Source of the DNA: Nitzschia sp. pyKryTriq1
Taxonomy: Eukaryota > Bacillariophyta > Bacillariophyceae > Bacillariales > Bacillariaceae
Direction of reading: 5' to 3'
Assembly (NCBI GenBank): GCA_956465555.1
Contig: OY101115.1
Coordinates: 3,658,001 to 3,722,000, forward strand
Length of the DNA: 64,000 nt
Below, piece by piece: positions 9,778-21,032 of this stretch (the first letter of the stretch is position 1; every line of letters begins with the position of its first letter). The notes beneath the pieces are model-generated. The model ran no database searches. It saw nothing but the letters and a program-made list of their open reading frames with translations, and was not told the DNA's origin. Made by a program: the position numbers and the translations under genes.

Positions 9778-10647
9778 ATGGCTAACGGAGAAGGAGGATC
9801 GGACGATCACCGACAAAATCTGGAAAAGGCACTGCTCCAACGAATAGTCGCGCCTCCTCCCAAGACCGTGCCCTGGGAGCGGGAGATGGTCCGTGGCTAT
9901 GTTCATGACTTCGGAAATTACACATTGCCAATTATCAATAGCTTGGGAACAGAGGAAATAATCGTAATCCAGGAAGATGTGGGGATGATTGCAACGCGAG
10001 TTTGGGATTGTGCTACCTTAACGGCTAAATGGATTGAACATATATCGAAAAATAATGACCATGGCAGCCCTGAACTCGCTGCAGCATTACAATTGAAGAT
10101 GAGTCCAAGTGCCGAGCGTCCTATCCAAGTGTTAGAACTCGGGGCTGGGACTGGGTTATTGACAGTGGCACTGGCAAAAATGGGCGCAGCAGTTCTCTCC
10201 ACGGAATATGGTCCCGTTGTGAAATATTTACGGAACAACTGCCAAAGAAACGGTGTACTCGCGGATACCCCCACAGTCGAAATGCCCCTTGATCCGATAG
10301 CACTCGTATCGGGCACGGTAACTTGTCGTGAATTGGACTGGTACAAGTCGTCGGAGACCTTGGAATCGATGTTTTCATCCTCGAAGAACGAGGCCGTCTT
10401 TGATCTAGTGATTGTCACCGATTGCTCATTGTCGGAGAAGGATACAAGAGGTGTGTTTGATACGATTCGAAAGTATAGTACCAAAGGTCATACAAAGGTG
10501 ATCGTAGCCTCCTGCAATCAAAGAGAGGGAACGCCGCTCGTTCACAAGCAAGCAAAAGAATTTCAAAACTTGAGTCAAGTGGAAACCTCGGAATTGCATC
10601 CTGACTACGCCAGCTCGAGACATACCATCCTAGCCTTTGACGCATGA
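9778..10647 (+). CDS. METTL21/FAM86-type (methyltransferase-16 family) protein methyltransferase
   Basis: Single exon, 289 aa. Seven-beta-strand AdoMet-dependent methyltransferase of the family that modifies lysines in translation factors and chaperones. The AdoMet loop is VLELGAGTGLLTVALAKMGA at about residue 118, followed by the acidic strand end in LSTEYGPVVKYLRNNCQRNG, then CRELDW (family pattern: hydrophobic-x-W after strand 4) and FDLVIVTDCSLSEKD in place of the usual DxxY loop. A terminal strand closes the fold (SRHTILAFDA). The target protein cannot be predicted. GTAC-type and CTCTACTAGTAGAG motifs lie in the 250 bp upstream. Confidence 0.82.
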   Translation: MANGEGGSDDHRQNLEKALLQRIVAPPPKTVPWEREMVRGYVHDFGNYTLPIINSLGTEEIIVIQEDVGMIATRVWDCATLTAKWIEHISKNNDHGSPELAAALQLKMSPSAERPIQVLELGAGTGLLTVALAKMGAAVLSTEYGPVVKYLRNNCQRNGVLADTPTVEMPLDPIALVSGTVTCRELDWYKSSETLESMFSSSKNEAVFDLVIVTDCSLSEKDTRGVFDTIRKYSTKGHTKVIVASCNQREGTPLVHKQAKEFQNLSQVETSELHPDYASSRHTILAFDA

Positions 10648-10850
10648 ATAATACCGGTAGAGTGAGTCGTCCATCTACAATGGATAGTAGGAGCACGGCA
10701 TTGTTAATGGAATGTGATTAGTTTTATCTCTAGAGTAGTGACAAAATAATTTTAATAAATACGAAGAACACCGTTTCTTCATTGTGTGTGTGACAACTGC
10801 AAATATACCATCGTTTGGCAATAGCAAGACCCCGCTGCTTTGTACAGTGA

Positions 10851-13539
10851 TTAGGCGCCACAGTTCAGGCACTCTTCTTCCTCTGTCTGTCCAAGTGCGG
10901 CACTGTCCACCAGGGGTTGCGCCTTGACGCGGGCAGGAGAATATCCGGGACGAGTAGGAGTACCGTTGTTTTCCTTGCCCGCAATAACAGCCTTCTTCTT
11001 CAAGTCTTCGCTCATAATGGCCTCCTTGTCCACTGTGAATTGAATAGCATCGGCCTTTGGTCGTGTGCGCAAGTAGTACATACCCGTCTTGAGTCCCTTC
11101 TTCCAGGCGTAAAAGTGCATGGATGTAAGCTTGGATGAAGAAGGCTCGGCAATATGAATGTTCAAACTTTGGCTCTGGCAAATGTACGGCGAACGATCCG
11201 CCGCCATGTCCAAGATGATACGCTGAGGAATTTCCCAGACCGTCTTGTAGACATCTCGGAGCTTCTTGGGGATTTCTTCAATGTTTTGCACACTTCCACG
11301 ATCGGCGATGATTCGGTTGCGCATGGCCTCGTTCCAGATTCCGAGCTTGGTCAAGTCGCGCAACAAGTGCTTGTTGACAACAGTGAATTCTCCTGCCAAC
11401 ACACGACGGTTGTAAATGTTGCTGGTAAAAGGCTCGACACTCTCGTTGTTTCCGAGAATTTGAGCGGTCGATGCGGTGGGCATGGGTGCGACTAGCAACG
11501 AGTTGCGCAAACCATACTTGACAACATCCTGCTTGAGGCTGTCCCAGTCCCAACGACCGCTGGGAGTGACATTCCACAAATCGAATTGAAGATCTCCCTT
11601 GCTGGCGGGCGATCCAGGGAAGCTCTCGTAATGCCCATCTTGCTTGGCGAGTTCGCAACTGGCCGAGACGGCTCCAAAGTAAATGGTCTCAAAGATCAAC
11701 TTGTTCATGGCCTTGGCTTGTTCGGATTCAAAGGGATACTTCATCATCATAAAGGCATCCGCCAATCCTTGAACACCAATTCCAATGGGTCGGTGACGCA
11801 TGTTGGAATTCTTAGCCTCGGGGATGGGGTAGTAGTTGCGGTCAATGACCTTGTTAAGGTTGCGGGTGACCACCATGGCAATTTCCTTGAGCTTGTCGTA
11901 GTCAAAGATGGGTTGAGCAGTAGCCAATCCTTCCATGTTTTGGGGAGCTCGCACCAGCTTGGACAAACTGATACTGGCCAAGTTGCACACGGCCGTCTCA
12001 TCCGGAGCAGTGTACTCCATGATTTCAGTGCACAAGTTACTGCATCGAATCGTTCCCAAGTTCTTTTGGTTGCTCTTGGCGTTGGCAGAGTCCTTGTAGA
12101 GCATGTAAGGAGTTCCGGTTTCGACTTGCGAGTCCAAAATGGCAAACCACAATTGCTGGGCTTGGATAGTCTCTCGACCCTTTCCTTCCCGTTCATAACG
12201 CTCGTACAATTCGACAAACTCTTGTCCATGGCAATCGGCGAGTCCGGGACATTCATTGGGGCACATCAAAGTCCAGGTACCGTTGGCCTTGACACGCTCC
12301 ATGAACAAGTCAGGAATCCATAGGGCGTAGAACAAGTCACGGGCACGGTCCGCCTCATTACCGTGGTTCTTTCGGAGATCCAAAAAGGCAAAGACATCTG
12401 CATGCCAGGGCTCAAGGTAAATGGCGATACTTCCCTTGCGCTTGCCGCCTCCTTGATCGACATATCGCGCCGTGTTGTTGAAGACACGCAACATGGGCAC
12501 AATTCCATTGGAGGTACCGTTGGTACCGCGAATGTACGAGGCCGAAGCCCGGATGTTGTGAATGGCGATTCCAATGCCTCCGGCATACTTGGAAATGACG
12601 GCACAGTTCTTGAGCGTGTCATAGATTCCATCAATCGAGTCTTCCTTCATGGTGAGCAAAAAGCACGAACTCATTTGTGGGTTCTCACTTCCCGCATTAA
12701 AGAGGGTGGGAGTGGCATGGGTAAAGTACTTGCACGAGAGCATGTCGTAGGTTTCAATGGCCTTTTCAATGTCATCTCCGTGGATTCCAATGGCGACGCG
12801 CATCAACATCATTTGTGGGCGTTCCGCGATGCGTCCGTCCAACTTCAAGAGGTAGGACTTTTCCAAAGTCTTGAATCCAAAGTAGTCGTATTCAAAATCA
12901 CGGGCAGTGACAATGGCATTGTCCAAGCGGTCCTTGTGCTTCATGACGGTCTGGTAGAATTCCTTGGAGACCAGAGGGGCGGGTTCTCCGGTGCGCGGGT
13001 GAATGTAGTCGTAGAACTTCTGGGTGAGGTCCGAGAACTTGTCCGTGGTTTCCTTGTGCAAGTTGCTGACTGAGATGCGGGCTGCCAGGTTGGAGTAGTC
13101 GGGGTGCATGGTGGCCAGGGAAGCCGAGGTCTGGGCGGCCAGTCTAGGTGTTGTCAAAAGGGAGGAAAGGTGTCAGTGGAAAGGTTGCAATGACGTTGTG
13201 AAAAAATGACCGACTGCGCCAAAACTTACTCGTCGAGCTCCGAAGTGGTGACACCGGGGTAAACACCTTGGATCACCTTTTGAGAGATGATGACAGGGTC
13301 GACATGCTGTAAGGATGAAGGAGAGGTAAGGTAATGTGGAGTAGGGTGTGGTGTGGTGTGGTGGGGTAAGGTGAGAAAGGCAATGTTGCGGAACAGCACG
13401 AAAATGATGACGATGATGATTCAGTACGAACTGCACGCACCTTTCGGTCCAGTCCGTTGCAAAGCTTTTCAATGCGCTCGGTGATCTTGTCAAAATGCAC
13501 CGACTCGCGTCGTCCATCGCGTTTCATTACAAACATCAT
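10851..13539 (-). CDS. RRM1: Ribonucleoside-diphosphate reductase large subunit (class Ia)
   Basis: Three exons, 13441-13539, 13230-13306 and 10851-13143, giving 822 aa, normal for the family (about 790-850). It reduces ribonucleoside diphosphates to deoxy forms with the small subunit. The start [23 protein letters not shown] begins the ATP cone, which sets activity by ATP/dATP. The active-site cysteine pair is seen in MSSCFLL (first redox Cys) and CSNLCTEI (Asn, thiyl Cys and Glu of the catalytic centre). [33 protein letters not shown] and [17 protein letters not shown] are family signatures. The C-terminal tail ends in CLNCGA, the Cys pair that re-reduces the active site. Both introns sit near the N-terminus. 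Confidence 0.97.
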
Positions 13540-14184
13540 AATATGTGAGTGGGTGGTTTTGCTTGTTTCAAAGAAAGAGGAAAGCACAAGAAGTGGTGGA
13601 TAGATAGAGATGGAGATTTGTTTGATGCCAACTCGCAAAAATTATGAGTGTGGATGGAGATTATCAATTATTATTGTTCGGGTGTGGGTGTGGCACCGAC
13701 GAAACTCGGGCGAGCGGGCGAGCGTGGTCGACGAGGAAAACAATGCCTTCCTGCAAAGATGCTGGTACAAATGCTACGTGATTTCCTCGTAGAAATCACC
13801 TCGCATCCTCGAAACGGCGCGAAACTCAAAGCTTGAAACTTCGCGCCAAATAGAATTTGTGGAAGTACTACTTTAGTGTTCTTAAAGACAGTGCGGCTGA
13901 TGGGGTCGGTTGATGATGGTTGTTGTTGTTTTGATGAAAGTTGCGTGGGTGGAGATTGTGCTTGTTCTCGTACCCGGTACTCGTACGGTACTGCTGTAGT
14001 AGGTAAGATGGTGGCTGCTGTACCAGTACTCCTCCCTATTCGACTCCTCGTACTGTGCAGAAGCTACTCTAGAGAGTAGAGAGAAAGAGACGACGAGTAC
14101 CGGGTACAGTACCTGGTCTCAGTATACTAGTAGGAAGAAGGCATAGTCCTGCCACAAGCAACGTACCCAAGAACAGATACTCCT
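13540..14184. promoter_or_regulatory. Divergent intergenic region, RNR / XRCC3-like
   Basis: About 645 bp between divergent start codons. GTAC-type motifs cluster at about 13969-14139 (CTCGTACCCGGTACTCGTACGG, GTACCAGTACT, GAGTACCGGGTACAGTACC), close to the XRCC3-like start. A TTCGCGCCAAA sequence near 13842 resembles an E2F site, which would suit the two DNA-synthesis/repair genes it separates; this is a suggestion only. Confidence 0.4.
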
Positions 14185-15489
14185 ATGAATCAGCATCAAC
14201 ATCGGCATCAGCATCAGGTGCACCAGTATCAGCACCAGGTGCACCAGCAGCCTCACAGATTATCTACTCCTCGCAAGAGGCCGCGATCTGTGGAACCTGT
14301 TTCGGCGCTGACGTTGTTATCGCAACAACAACAAGGAGCGACCAACAATACAAGTACAAAAAGTACCCAAGAGTCGTCGTCGCCACGAAAGACTACAGCG
14401 ACCGCACTCTTGCAGCATCCGCAATGGAGATTATTGCCTGGGACTTTGACGGAGATTGCGGGTCCAGCGGGAGCAGGAAAGACGCAAATGGCACTGACCC
14501 TGTGTGCCGATTCGGTCATGCTCCAACAAAAGGCAGTCTATGTTCTGCTGGGCGGCGGCTCGAATGCGGTGGGACAAATCTCACGCCGACTCGAAACCAT
14601 GTTGTTGGCGCGGACGAATTTGTTGGAACAAGTACTGGAAATGCGGATGAAGAGAAAGAGTCGTCGCGGCTTGACAGTAGCGGATGACGACAACGAAAAC
14701 GAAAACGACTCGACTCCTTCTTCTTCTACTTCTACTACCGGTAGTAGCAGCGTGACACTCCAGCAGATTCATCAATGGCTTCAGAATATTTACTTGCACT
14801 GGATTCGGAATACGGAAGATTTGATGGAGTTTCTCAAAAGTAGTTTGCCGAAACTACTCTTGGCATCATCACCACCATCGATGCGGTTGGTGGTCTTGGA
14901 TGGGATTGCAGACCTGTTTCGGCATGCCGATCATCATAATCATCATGACCTTGGTGGTGGAAGCACAACAACCAAAATGCCAGGTCGGGAGCACTATCAG
15001 GAACGTTCGGCCGCCTTTTTTCAAATATCCAAACTGTGTAAACAACTATCCGAGGAGTTCCAAGTTCCCTTTGTAGTTCTCAATCAGGCGACCACTCGCA
15101 TTGACGACACCACCAGTCCTACTACTACTACTACTACTACTACGAGCACTAGTAGTAGAGCAGCTGGTACGAATCACCATCATCAGCAGCAGCATACAGC
15201 GGGGAACGAAGATCGACTCGAGCCAGCGCTGGGATTGTCGTGGAAACAATGTGTCAATGCGTCCTTTTTTGTCACGGCGACCCAGGTGACGTATCAACCT
15301 TCTCATCAATCATCATCGTCTACTACTACACGTTCTACTACTACTAGTAGTATCACTAACAAGAGCACGGGCCAGCAGGACCTCGTTCGACGAAGAACCC
15401 TGAAATGTCTCAAATCGCCTCATGTGCCGGGCAATGCTACCCTGCCATTTTACATTGATCACCGGGGGACGGTTCGAATATGCGAGTAG
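14185..15489 (+). CDS. XRCC3: RAD51 paralogue, XRCC3-like
   Basis: Single exon, 434 aa. RecA-fold ATPase of homologous recombination. The N-terminal 80 residues are His/Gln-rich and unconserved. The core starts at GTLTEIAGPAGAGKTQMALTLC (Walker A GPAGAGKT, residues 93-100), then AVYVLLGG, and Walker B in RLVVLDGIADLF at about 234. The C-terminal part matches XRCC3: FFQISKLCKQLSEEFQVPFVVLNQATT, EPALGLSWKQCVNASFFV, and RTLKCLKSPHVPGNATLPFYIDHRGTVRI. Poly-Thr/Ser and Asn/Asp-His runs coded by ACT and CAT repeats interrupt the core at loops, longer than in animal XRCC3. RAD51C is the main alternative, but the ALGLSW and SPH..P segments favour XRCC3. Confidence 0.8.
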   Translation: MNQHQHRHQHQVHQYQHQVHQQPHRLSTPRKRPRSVEPVSALTLLSQQQQGATNNTSTKSTQESSSPRKTTATALLQHPQWRLLPGTLTEIAGPAGAGKTQMALTLCADSVMLQQKAVYVLLGGGSNAVGQISRRLETMLLARTNLLEQVLEMRMKRKSRRGLTVADDDNENENDSTPSSSTSTTGSSSVTLQQIHQWLQNIYLHWIRNTEDLMEFLKSSLPKLLLASSPPSMRLVVLDGIADLFRHADHHNHHDLGGGSTTTKMPGREHYQERSAAFFQISKLCKQLSEEFQVPFVVLNQATTRIDDTTSPTTTTTTTTSTSSRAAGTNHHHQQQHTAGNEDRLEPALGLSWKQCVNASFFVTATQVTYQPSHQSSSSTTTRSTTTSSITNKSTGQQDLVRRRTLKCLKSPHVPGNATLPFYIDHRGTVRICE

Positions 15490-15838
15490 AACTACGAATA
15501 TAGTAGAGCAAAGCTCGTTAGACTAGTCGAGACAGTATGGAGAGCCGGGTGTCAATAATAATAATTGCAACACATATTTTTTTCATATTTAGTTCCGTCT
15601 GGAGCCTAGCTTGAGCTAGCTCATAATTAATTTTCATGTCCTCGGCATGCATGATATTCAAATACAAATCACTAGTAGATCCTTGTTCCCCATTGTTCTT
15701 TTTGTCATCGACGTCGTTGTCAGTATCATTGTCCTTCTTCTCCAAGTTCAATGCGCGGAACAGGCTTTTCACAATATGCAGGGTGGTGATGGTTGTTGAT
15801 TCCTTCCAACAATACACGGAATAATACCAATATCGTAG
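15490..15838. other. Intergenic, convergent XRCC3-like / SAMDC ends
   Basis: 349 bp between two converging genes. I see nothing here apart from A/T-rich sequence expected of 3' ends. Confidence 0.5.
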
Positions 15839-17264
15839 TCAAGCCACCGACATTCCACGAGACTTGCTGGCACGAAGAATCTGCTCGGGGGTAAGGTCCG
15901 GTTTCAACACCCAATTGCCCATCATGCAGCAACAATCATCCTCAACCTTGATGGAGGCCAAGGTGCTGCGCTTGTACATCATTTGATTCGCACCAGTAGA
16001 CTCCGCCACGGCACGAGGGGCGGCAACCACAATCTTGGATGCCTCTCCCGAACTGGTCAAGGGGTTTTCCTTGACTTGGTGCAAACCAGCCTCGTCGGCC
16101 ATCAAGGTCATGACGAATCGCTTGGGGCGGAAGGTACGAATCACATTGGAAATGAGAGATTTGTACGATCCCACCTTTTGGTTAGTTTCAAAGCTGCAGT
16201 AGCTGGATCCGCTTTCAGGGGTGATGTGAATCGTCGAGTACGAATGGAACAAGATGGCATTCATGGAATATCCGCAAGGTTCAAAGGCGCGAGGATCGAA
16301 AATAGCACCGGGACACAAGGCGCTGATGCCCGACTTGACGGTCTGTTCATCAGAAATGCGCTTGGTCTCCTCTTCCTTACTTTCACCCTTCTTCTTCTCG
16401 TAGTTGTCGTAAAAGAACAAATTGGCCACATCCTCATCAATGTCAAACATCATAATGTTCAAGACGCGATCGGTATCCGACTCCAAGGCACGAGAACGAA
16501 TGGTTTGATCGGCCACAAAGACAAACCAATGGTCCGAAGTGACGGGGCCCAAAGTGTAGCCACTTCCGTCCAAACGTTCGCACAGATTTTTGTGACTGTG
16601 CAAATAGTCCAACTCTTGATGGAACGATTGGTGGGGAAAGGCTTGATCACCAGGAAAGTTGAAATTCTTACGACTGTAGCCAACCCAATCAATTTCTGAC
16701 AAAAATAGAGTGATGCTATGCTGTAAGAAGACCGTATGTGCGACGAATACAGTAGAATACATTTTTCCGAAGCTGAAACTTACCCAAACCAAGCTTTCGG
16801 CCGAAATCAATCAACAAGGCAATGCAGCGAAGCAAAGTGGTGGTTCCACAAGTCTTCAGCACCAGCATGTACGGGTACACAAAGAGTGAAGACTCGGAGA
16901 GTACATAGGCATCCAAGAATTTGTTCGAGACGCTGGAGAGGATGGTGCAGCGAGCCCTGGCGCAAATGCGGTCCAAATCATCCCTCGACAAGCGTCGAAG
17001 ACCCGTGCGCCCGTCCCGTTCCACATCATTTGGCAGAGGGACGGTCCCATTCTTGTGGCGGAAGCATACCTCCAACGTCTTCTCGGGTCCCTCAAAAACA
17101 CCAGTATACTCGCGAAGTTCACCGCTATTGTCGTCGTCGTTATAAAAATCATCGGTCGGGGCCGCCTGGGGTTGTTCCTCGATGAAGCCGCCCGTCACAA
17201 CCTTGGGGATCGTCCCCTCGTGGCTCGAGTCGTCATGGGGTTCGTTTGGAGACGCAGTCGACAT
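15839..17264 (-). CDS. SAMDC: S-adenosylmethionine decarboxylase proenzyme
   Basis: Two exons, 16784-17264 and 15839-16695, giving 445 aa. It makes decarboxylated AdoMet, the aminopropyl donor for spermidine and spermine. The self-cleavage site is clear: YVLSESSLFVYPYMLVLKTCGTTTLL, cut between E124 and S125 so that S125 becomes the pyruvoyl group. The second exon restores EIDWVGYSRKNFNFP, then GPVTSDHWFVFVAD, IFDPRAFEPCGYSMNAI and YSTIHITPESGSSYCSFET, all family marks (active-site Cys and His). About 70 acidic residues precede the fold and are longer than in animals. An in-frame Met 19 codons upstream (17321) is possible; I chose 17264 (MSTASPNEPHDD) because the upstream residues look untranslated. 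I cannot establish a regulatory upstream ORF. Confidence 0.95.
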
Positions 17265-18951
17265 GCTTCTCTTGTTTTTCCTTTTGATTTGCGATGACTC
17301 AAACGATATTAGCCTTCGCAAATGCTATTAGTTCTTCCTGATTGTCGAGTAAAGGTCGTCAGGAAACGAAGGGAGACTTGGCCGAAGGATAAGCCAAGAC
17401 GATAGGAAGAACAAAGACTTGCTTTGGAACCGACTTGTACTGCAAGATGAAGAGAAAAATATGAGAACACAACATTATCGCATACGAACACGTACAGTAC
17501 CAGGATCCAATGCATGTCCCGATGACTCACCAGCATGAAGTTATTGAATAACTCCCCAGGCGTCGAATACAAGATTAAGGTATCGACGACGGTTATGATA
17601 TGTAAGAAACAGTATGATCAATACCTCCTTTGCCTCTGGTCTTGTTCGGCTGGGAGAAGTACGTATTTCAATCGCTTGTTGTCGAACTTGAAGAACGAAT
17701 TGTGTTCTGTTCTTGTGACGGTTTTTTGTCCCTGTTGGAGGTCGTCAGAGGCCGTTTTCTCGCGGTTGCGCGGGGACTATGATGAAATTCGAGGCAAGAC
17801 AAAAACCATGTTACTACGAATGGATGGTGCAAGCTGCTGCGTGGCAGACCTCCCGACGTACCACTTGTACCACTATTCTACGCGGAGGAAATTCGAAAAT
17901 TGAAAGGTCGGAAGGTAGAGGTCCGCGCGCGCGAGGGTCATTGGCGTGCTTTGAGCAATTTTACTTAACGAATTTCACCAAGAATTAATAAGTGTGTGAT
18001 GACGTAATGCTTATTCGCTGTATTGAAGTTGCACCGCTAGCCGGACGGTCGGGGAGCAGACCATTCTGTCCTCGTCCGTCGGGTCTGCGCGCCTGTCGGA
18101 CAAAGTGTGATCTATCGGTATCTTGGTTTTGGCGCGAGAGACGAGGGACGAATGTTCGTCTTTGCTCGGGAGAGGTGGAACAATCATCGGAGAGCTCACT
18201 CACTTTTCACAGAATCGATCTTGCCCATGGCGTTTGAACCCAATCACTGCTATTGAACAAGCCTGTCCGTCGCCCACCTCGCTATGGCGCCACAGTGGCG
18301 AAGTGTAAATGAACCAGAAGACAATGGTGTTGTACCAACGACAGTCTATAAATCTGAAGTTGTTACAACAGCAATTGCTGTACCGGTAAGTAGTTTAAAC
18401 TCACCCACCACCCAGAAAAGCGAGCCCCGGTACTGGTACAGTACATACATACCAGTACAAGTAGAACAGGGGGTACAAGTACAGTAACGAAAAAGGACGC
18501 AAAAATGTCCGATACCGTTCTACTTTTACATTTCCCCCTTTGATGAAAGGGAATACTGTCTGTATGCCGTACGTTGAAATACCGGTACCTGTTTCACTAC
18601 GGTACGCCGTACTCGTACTGGTACTGTACAGTACGAGTACAGTATATCAACAACGCCACGGTTTACCGGGGAGTGGATATCTTATCATTTCCACGCTTCA
18701 GTGTATGACACGTCAGTCATCAAGTGACCTTATCTCAAAACCTTCTTTGTGAGAAACCGAACAAGCGCGAAATCCTCGCGTACGTACGAGGAGAGAAGGG
18801 TTCTGTACCGGTGGGTTGCTGTTGTGTCTGATGCCTGACGTCTCTCGTTGGCCTTTTGTCGGCGATGATGATCGATGATGGGGATCGATCTCTTTGTGGC
18901 TGTCCCGTGTCAAACTAGTTATTAGTATTCTCAAGCCATATACTATCGACC
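17265..18951. other. Long intergenic region between SAMDC and cbbX
   Basis: About 1.7 kb between divergent genes; no convincing coding or RNA gene. GTAC-type clusters lie at about 18365-18490 (GTACCGGTAAGTAG, CGGTACTGGTACAGTACATAC) and about 18575-18660 (TACCGGTACCTG, GTACTCGTACTGG, TGTACAGTACGAGTACAG). Small open frames in the region have no recognisable features. Confidence 0.5.
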
Positions 18952-20374
18952 ATGAAGCTTTCTGCCGCTGTTACCGCCTTGTGCATTGCGTCTGCCTCGG
19001 CGTTCGCCCCTGATACTTCTGTCAGCCGAGTAAGTTTGAGTGAAGACTTGGATTTCACGCATTTTTGCCTAAATGAGATGTCAAGGATAATGTGAGCTCA
19101 CGCTGCGTACCGGTATTGTTTTCGCGAACTCTAGAGCACCAAACTTTTCAACGATCCTAACCAAAATCCGTTCGGAGCATCTAAGTCTATAGAGTGGGGA
19201 GGTAATGAAAATGACCCCAATGCGAAGACTATCCGACTTCGAGATCGTCTAAATGAGGCCGATACGGAACGTCGTAAGGATGCTGAAGCCGCCGAGCAAC
19301 GTGAACGAGCTGCTGAGATCCGCCGTGAAGAGCGCTTGAAGAAGATTGCCTACATGACGGAAATGCCCGATAGCACACCCGCTGGTACTGGTAAGTGATC
19401 ACATTCCGCATTCATCATATTATGGCTCAAACGTCGATGCATCCTCACAATGCCTTTTTAATTTCACCCGTAAAGTCGATGAATTCATGTTCAAGGAGGG
19501 TGTCCAAGATCAACTTGACAAACTCGACAGAGAGCTAGTAGGACTTGTCCCTGTCAAGAGGCGAGTGAAGGAAATCGCTGCTTTGCTTGTTCTTGATAAG
19601 ATGCGACGCAAGCTTGGATTCGAGACTGCTGTCCCCTCGCTTCACATGTGCTTCACTGGAGCTCCGGGAACCGGAAAGACTACGGTCGCTGTTCGCATGG
19701 GTCAAATTCTAGCCAAGATGGGATACTCTCGACGTGGACATGTTGTTCTTGCCACTCGTGACGATCTTGTTGGTCAGTACGTTGGACACACTGCTCCTAA
19801 GACCAAGGAGATGATTAAGAAGGCCATGGGAGGTTTGTTGTTGGTTGATGAGGCGTACTACCTCTACAACGCCGCCAACGACCGCGACTACGGTCAAGAA
19901 TCCATTGAGATTCTCTTGAATGTCATGGAAAACCAGCAAGATGATCTTGTCGTCGCCCTTGCCGGATACAAGGACCGCATGGATTCCTTCTTCTCGTACA
20001 TTCCCGGTATGATGTCCCGTATCGGAAACCACATTGATTTCCCCAACTACAGTGCTGATGAGCTTGTGCAGATTGCTGGTGTTATGGCTGATCAATTGGA
20101 ATATGATATTGATGACAATGCTTTCCCCGTTTTCAAGCAGTACATTGAAAAACGAATGGAGCTTCCCTACTTCTCCAACGCCCGTACCGTCCGTAACGCC
20201 ATGGACCGTGCCCGTATGAACTCGGCGATCCGAACGTTCGAAAAGTTTGCTATCCGAGGAGAGAATGGTGGTGTCTGCACTGTCCATGACCTAAAGGCTA
20301 TCCAAGCAGCAGACTTCCAAGTTTTGCTCGACGATATCGTAAATGCCGATGCCTCCAAGCGTATCTTTGCATAA
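18952..20374 (+). CDS. cbbX: Nucleus-encoded CbbX, red-type Rubisco activase, plastid-targeted
   Basis: Three exons, 18952-19029, 19135-19390 and 19476-20374, giving 410 aa. AAA+ ATPase that frees red-type Rubisco from inhibitory sugar phosphates by pulling on the large-subunit C-terminus. Exon 1 encodes only the leader: 18 residues ending AlaSerAla then PheAlaPro, the ASAFAP motif of diatom plastid bipartite presequences. Exon 2 encodes a charged, probably helical linker rich in Arg/Glu. Exon 3 holds the enzyme: LDRELVGLVPVKRRVKEIAALL, Walker A GAPGTGKTT, the QYVGHTAPKTKE pore-loop segment, Walker B LLLVDEAYYLY, sensor and arginine-finger region (NARTVRNAMDRARMN). Exon-domain correspondence suggests the presequence was added by exon gain. 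Red-lineage plastid genomes commonly also carry a cbbX, so this would be a second subunit type. Confidence 0.96.
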
Positions 20375-21032
20375 GCAAATCCCAACGTGTGAGACATCCT
20401 GGAACGTAGTGCTAAAAACTTTCGCGAATGTCCTTTTTAGATTCCACACAATCTATGGAAATCCCATAAACCATTCGTACATAGCAAGGAGAGAATCTTC
20501 TTCATCTCTAATAGAGTACTGTAGATGTAGTAGAGCTGTACAGAACTATGGGTCGATTCGGTCGCCAATTATTTACATAGTTTTAGAGACTAGTTATTTT
20601 AATGTATGAAGCTATGTACTGTAGTTGCAGTAGATTTTGACCCGTTCGACCAAAATTATGATGTGACGACTCCTCCTCTATGAGCAGGGACCGGACGACG
20701 GAGAGACAGCAGCCAGTAAAACGAGCAAAAATGGGACTTTTAGGATTTTTCTGTTGATGTTGTTGTTGATGGTGCGGTCACAAGACAAACTTTGGGTGGT
20801 TGATGTTGAGGAGGTCTCTTTGGAACGAAAAGACTTGATCCGGTCAACTTTTGTTTTAAAATTTCGTCGTTGTTTTTCAGCCATTTTGCTGGTGTTGAAA
20901 TTTTGGCGACGTTATCTCTAGAAGAACTGCTCTTCGGTTCACCGGGGGTACAAATAATCATCGGCAGTACTGGTGTTATCTGATACCGTCGCTAGATCAA
21001 CGGTATCGGACTAGAGCTTCGTTGCCGACAGA
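20375..21032. other. Intergenic, cbbX to USP36-like
   Basis: About 660 bp between two plus-strand genes. No gene recognised. A TACTGTAGATGTAG run near 20517 and a CTGTAGTTGCAGTAG run near 20619 are the only repeats I see. Confidence 0.5.

Noticed and set aside
11586-13073. Long open frames on the plus strand inside the RNR gene
   Set aside because: They are antisense to a fully conserved enzyme and show no independent domain.
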